A stretch of DNA of 6,904 nt from Vicinamibacteria bacterium. GTDB taxonomy: Bacteria > Acidobacteriota > Vicinamibacteria > Fen-336 > JAGNNV01. Shown here piece by piece: positions 6,437 to 6,904 of this stretch (the stretch's first letter is position 1; the number at the start of each line of letters is the position of its first letter). The notes below the pieces were generated by a model. That model made no database searches, was not told the origin of the DNA, and saw only the letters and a program-made list of their open reading frames with translations. Position numbers and translations under genes: made by a program. The DNA lies in NCBI GenBank assembly GCA_016650185.1, contig JAENWE010000082.1, positions 1-6,904 of the forward strand. The letters are read 5' to 3'.

Positions 6437-6440
6437 GAGG
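6437..6440 (+). promoter_or_regulatory. Ribosome-binding site of the second receptor gene
   Basis: GAGG lies 6 nt before the ATG at 6447, a near-ideal spacing. This supports that ATG as start and the signal peptide that follows it. Confidence 0.75.
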
Positions 6441-6446
6441 ACTCTT

Positions 6447-6904
6447 ATGAAGCACATTTTGAGAAACTGGCGGAGGGTGGCTCTCGCCATGGCCCTTCTT
6501 ATAAGCATTGACGGACTGGCAGCCGCGCAGGTCACGACCGGCGCCATCGCCGGCTCGGTGGCCGACGCCTCCGGCGGTGTGCTCCCCGGGGCGACGGTGA
6601 CGGCGGTCCACGACGAGACCGGCATCCGGTCCACCGCCGTAACCGGCACCGATGGACGCTATTCGATTCTGAATATCCGGGCCGGCGGTCCTTACACCGT
6701 CGTCGTCGCGATGCCCGGCTTCCGGAACGGCACCCAGACGAAGGTCGTTGTGCCCCTCGGTGACACCGCGGTGGCAAGTTTCAGACTCGCCCTTGAGACC
6801 ATGACGGAGTCGGTCGAAGTCGTGGCCGAACGGAGCATCATCTCCCCAACCGCGAGCGGGGCCGCCTCGAACGTGAGCCAGGAGGCCATCGAATCGATGC
6901 CCAC
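6447..6904 (+). CDS. Second Oar-like TonB-dependent receptor, N-terminal part only (cut by window edge)
   Basis: The frame is open from ATG 6447 to the right edge (152 complete codons). Seen: a signal peptide (1-27; three arginines among the first ten residues, hydrophobic 11-21, likely cleavage AAA/Q28), a CarboxypepD_reg domain (about 30-115, with VADASGGVLPGA, TDGRYSI and GGPYTVVV), a TonB-box-like ESVEVVAE (121-128), and the start of a plug domain ending in EAIESMP. It aligns with the upstream receptor without gaps over residues 28-128, with about 46 of 101 identical by hand count, so the two are tandem paralogues rather than a recent duplication. It has its own promoter, leader and ribosome-binding site and lies after a strong terminator, so it is probably expressed separately. 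The barrel and ligand cannot be seen. Confidence 0.9.
   Translation, partial: MKHILRNWRRVALAMALLISIDGLAAAQVTTGAIAGSVADASGGVLPGATVTAVHDETGIRSTAVTGTDGRYSILNIRAGGPYTVVVAMPGFRNGTQTKVVVPLGDTAVASFRLALETMTESVEVVAERSIISPTASGAASNVSQEAIESMP

Overview
The window is GC-rich, densely coded bacterial DNA. It most likely comes from an Acidobacteriota member. That call rests on style: two tandem Oar-like outer-membrane receptors, each with an N-terminal carboxypeptidase-regulatory-like domain opening with a TTG[SA]I.G.V.D.SGGVLPGA signature, which is abundant in that phylum. The class cannot be fixed from this sequence. I see no tRNA, rRNA, CRISPR array, insertion sequence or sign of recent transfer.

Left half (1-2677, minus strand): four genes read right to left as one compact unit. 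They are a hypoxanthine phosphoribosyltransferase (hpt, start re-assigned to 2677), a BadF/NAGK-type sugar kinase, a ChbG/YdjC-type carbohydrate deacetylase and a NagB-like isomerase/deaminase that runs off the left edge. The hpt-kinase gap is 14 nt. The next two junctions are 4-nt stop/start overlaps (ATGA and GTGA). Kinase, N-deacetylase and deaminase are the three chemical steps needed to turn an N-acetylamino sugar into a fructose-6-phosphate-type product, so an amino-sugar catabolic role is the natural inference. Two things are unusual. The deacetylase is of the YdjC fold rather than the usual NagA fold. The NagB-like protein has leucine where the catalytic triad glutamate of E. coli NagB (Glu148) should be.

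Middle (2678-2933): a divergent intergenic region. It carries a good plus-strand promoter (TTGACC, 18 nt, TAGAGT), two perfect 10-bp palindromes, an in-frame 11-codon leader ORF candidate and the Shine-Dalgarno of the first receptor gene.

Right half (2934-6904, plus strand): a complete 1094-residue Oar-like TonB-dependent receptor, a strong intrinsic terminator (13-bp perfect stem), a second promoter (TTGAGT, 17 nt, TAGACT), a leader with a small hairpin, and the first 152 codons of a second, paralogous receptor. The two receptors align without gaps over residues 28-128. Their transport substrates cannot be read from the sequence. Their position next to an amino-sugar cluster makes glycan uptake (chitin- or peptidoglycan-derived) a reasonable but unproven idea.
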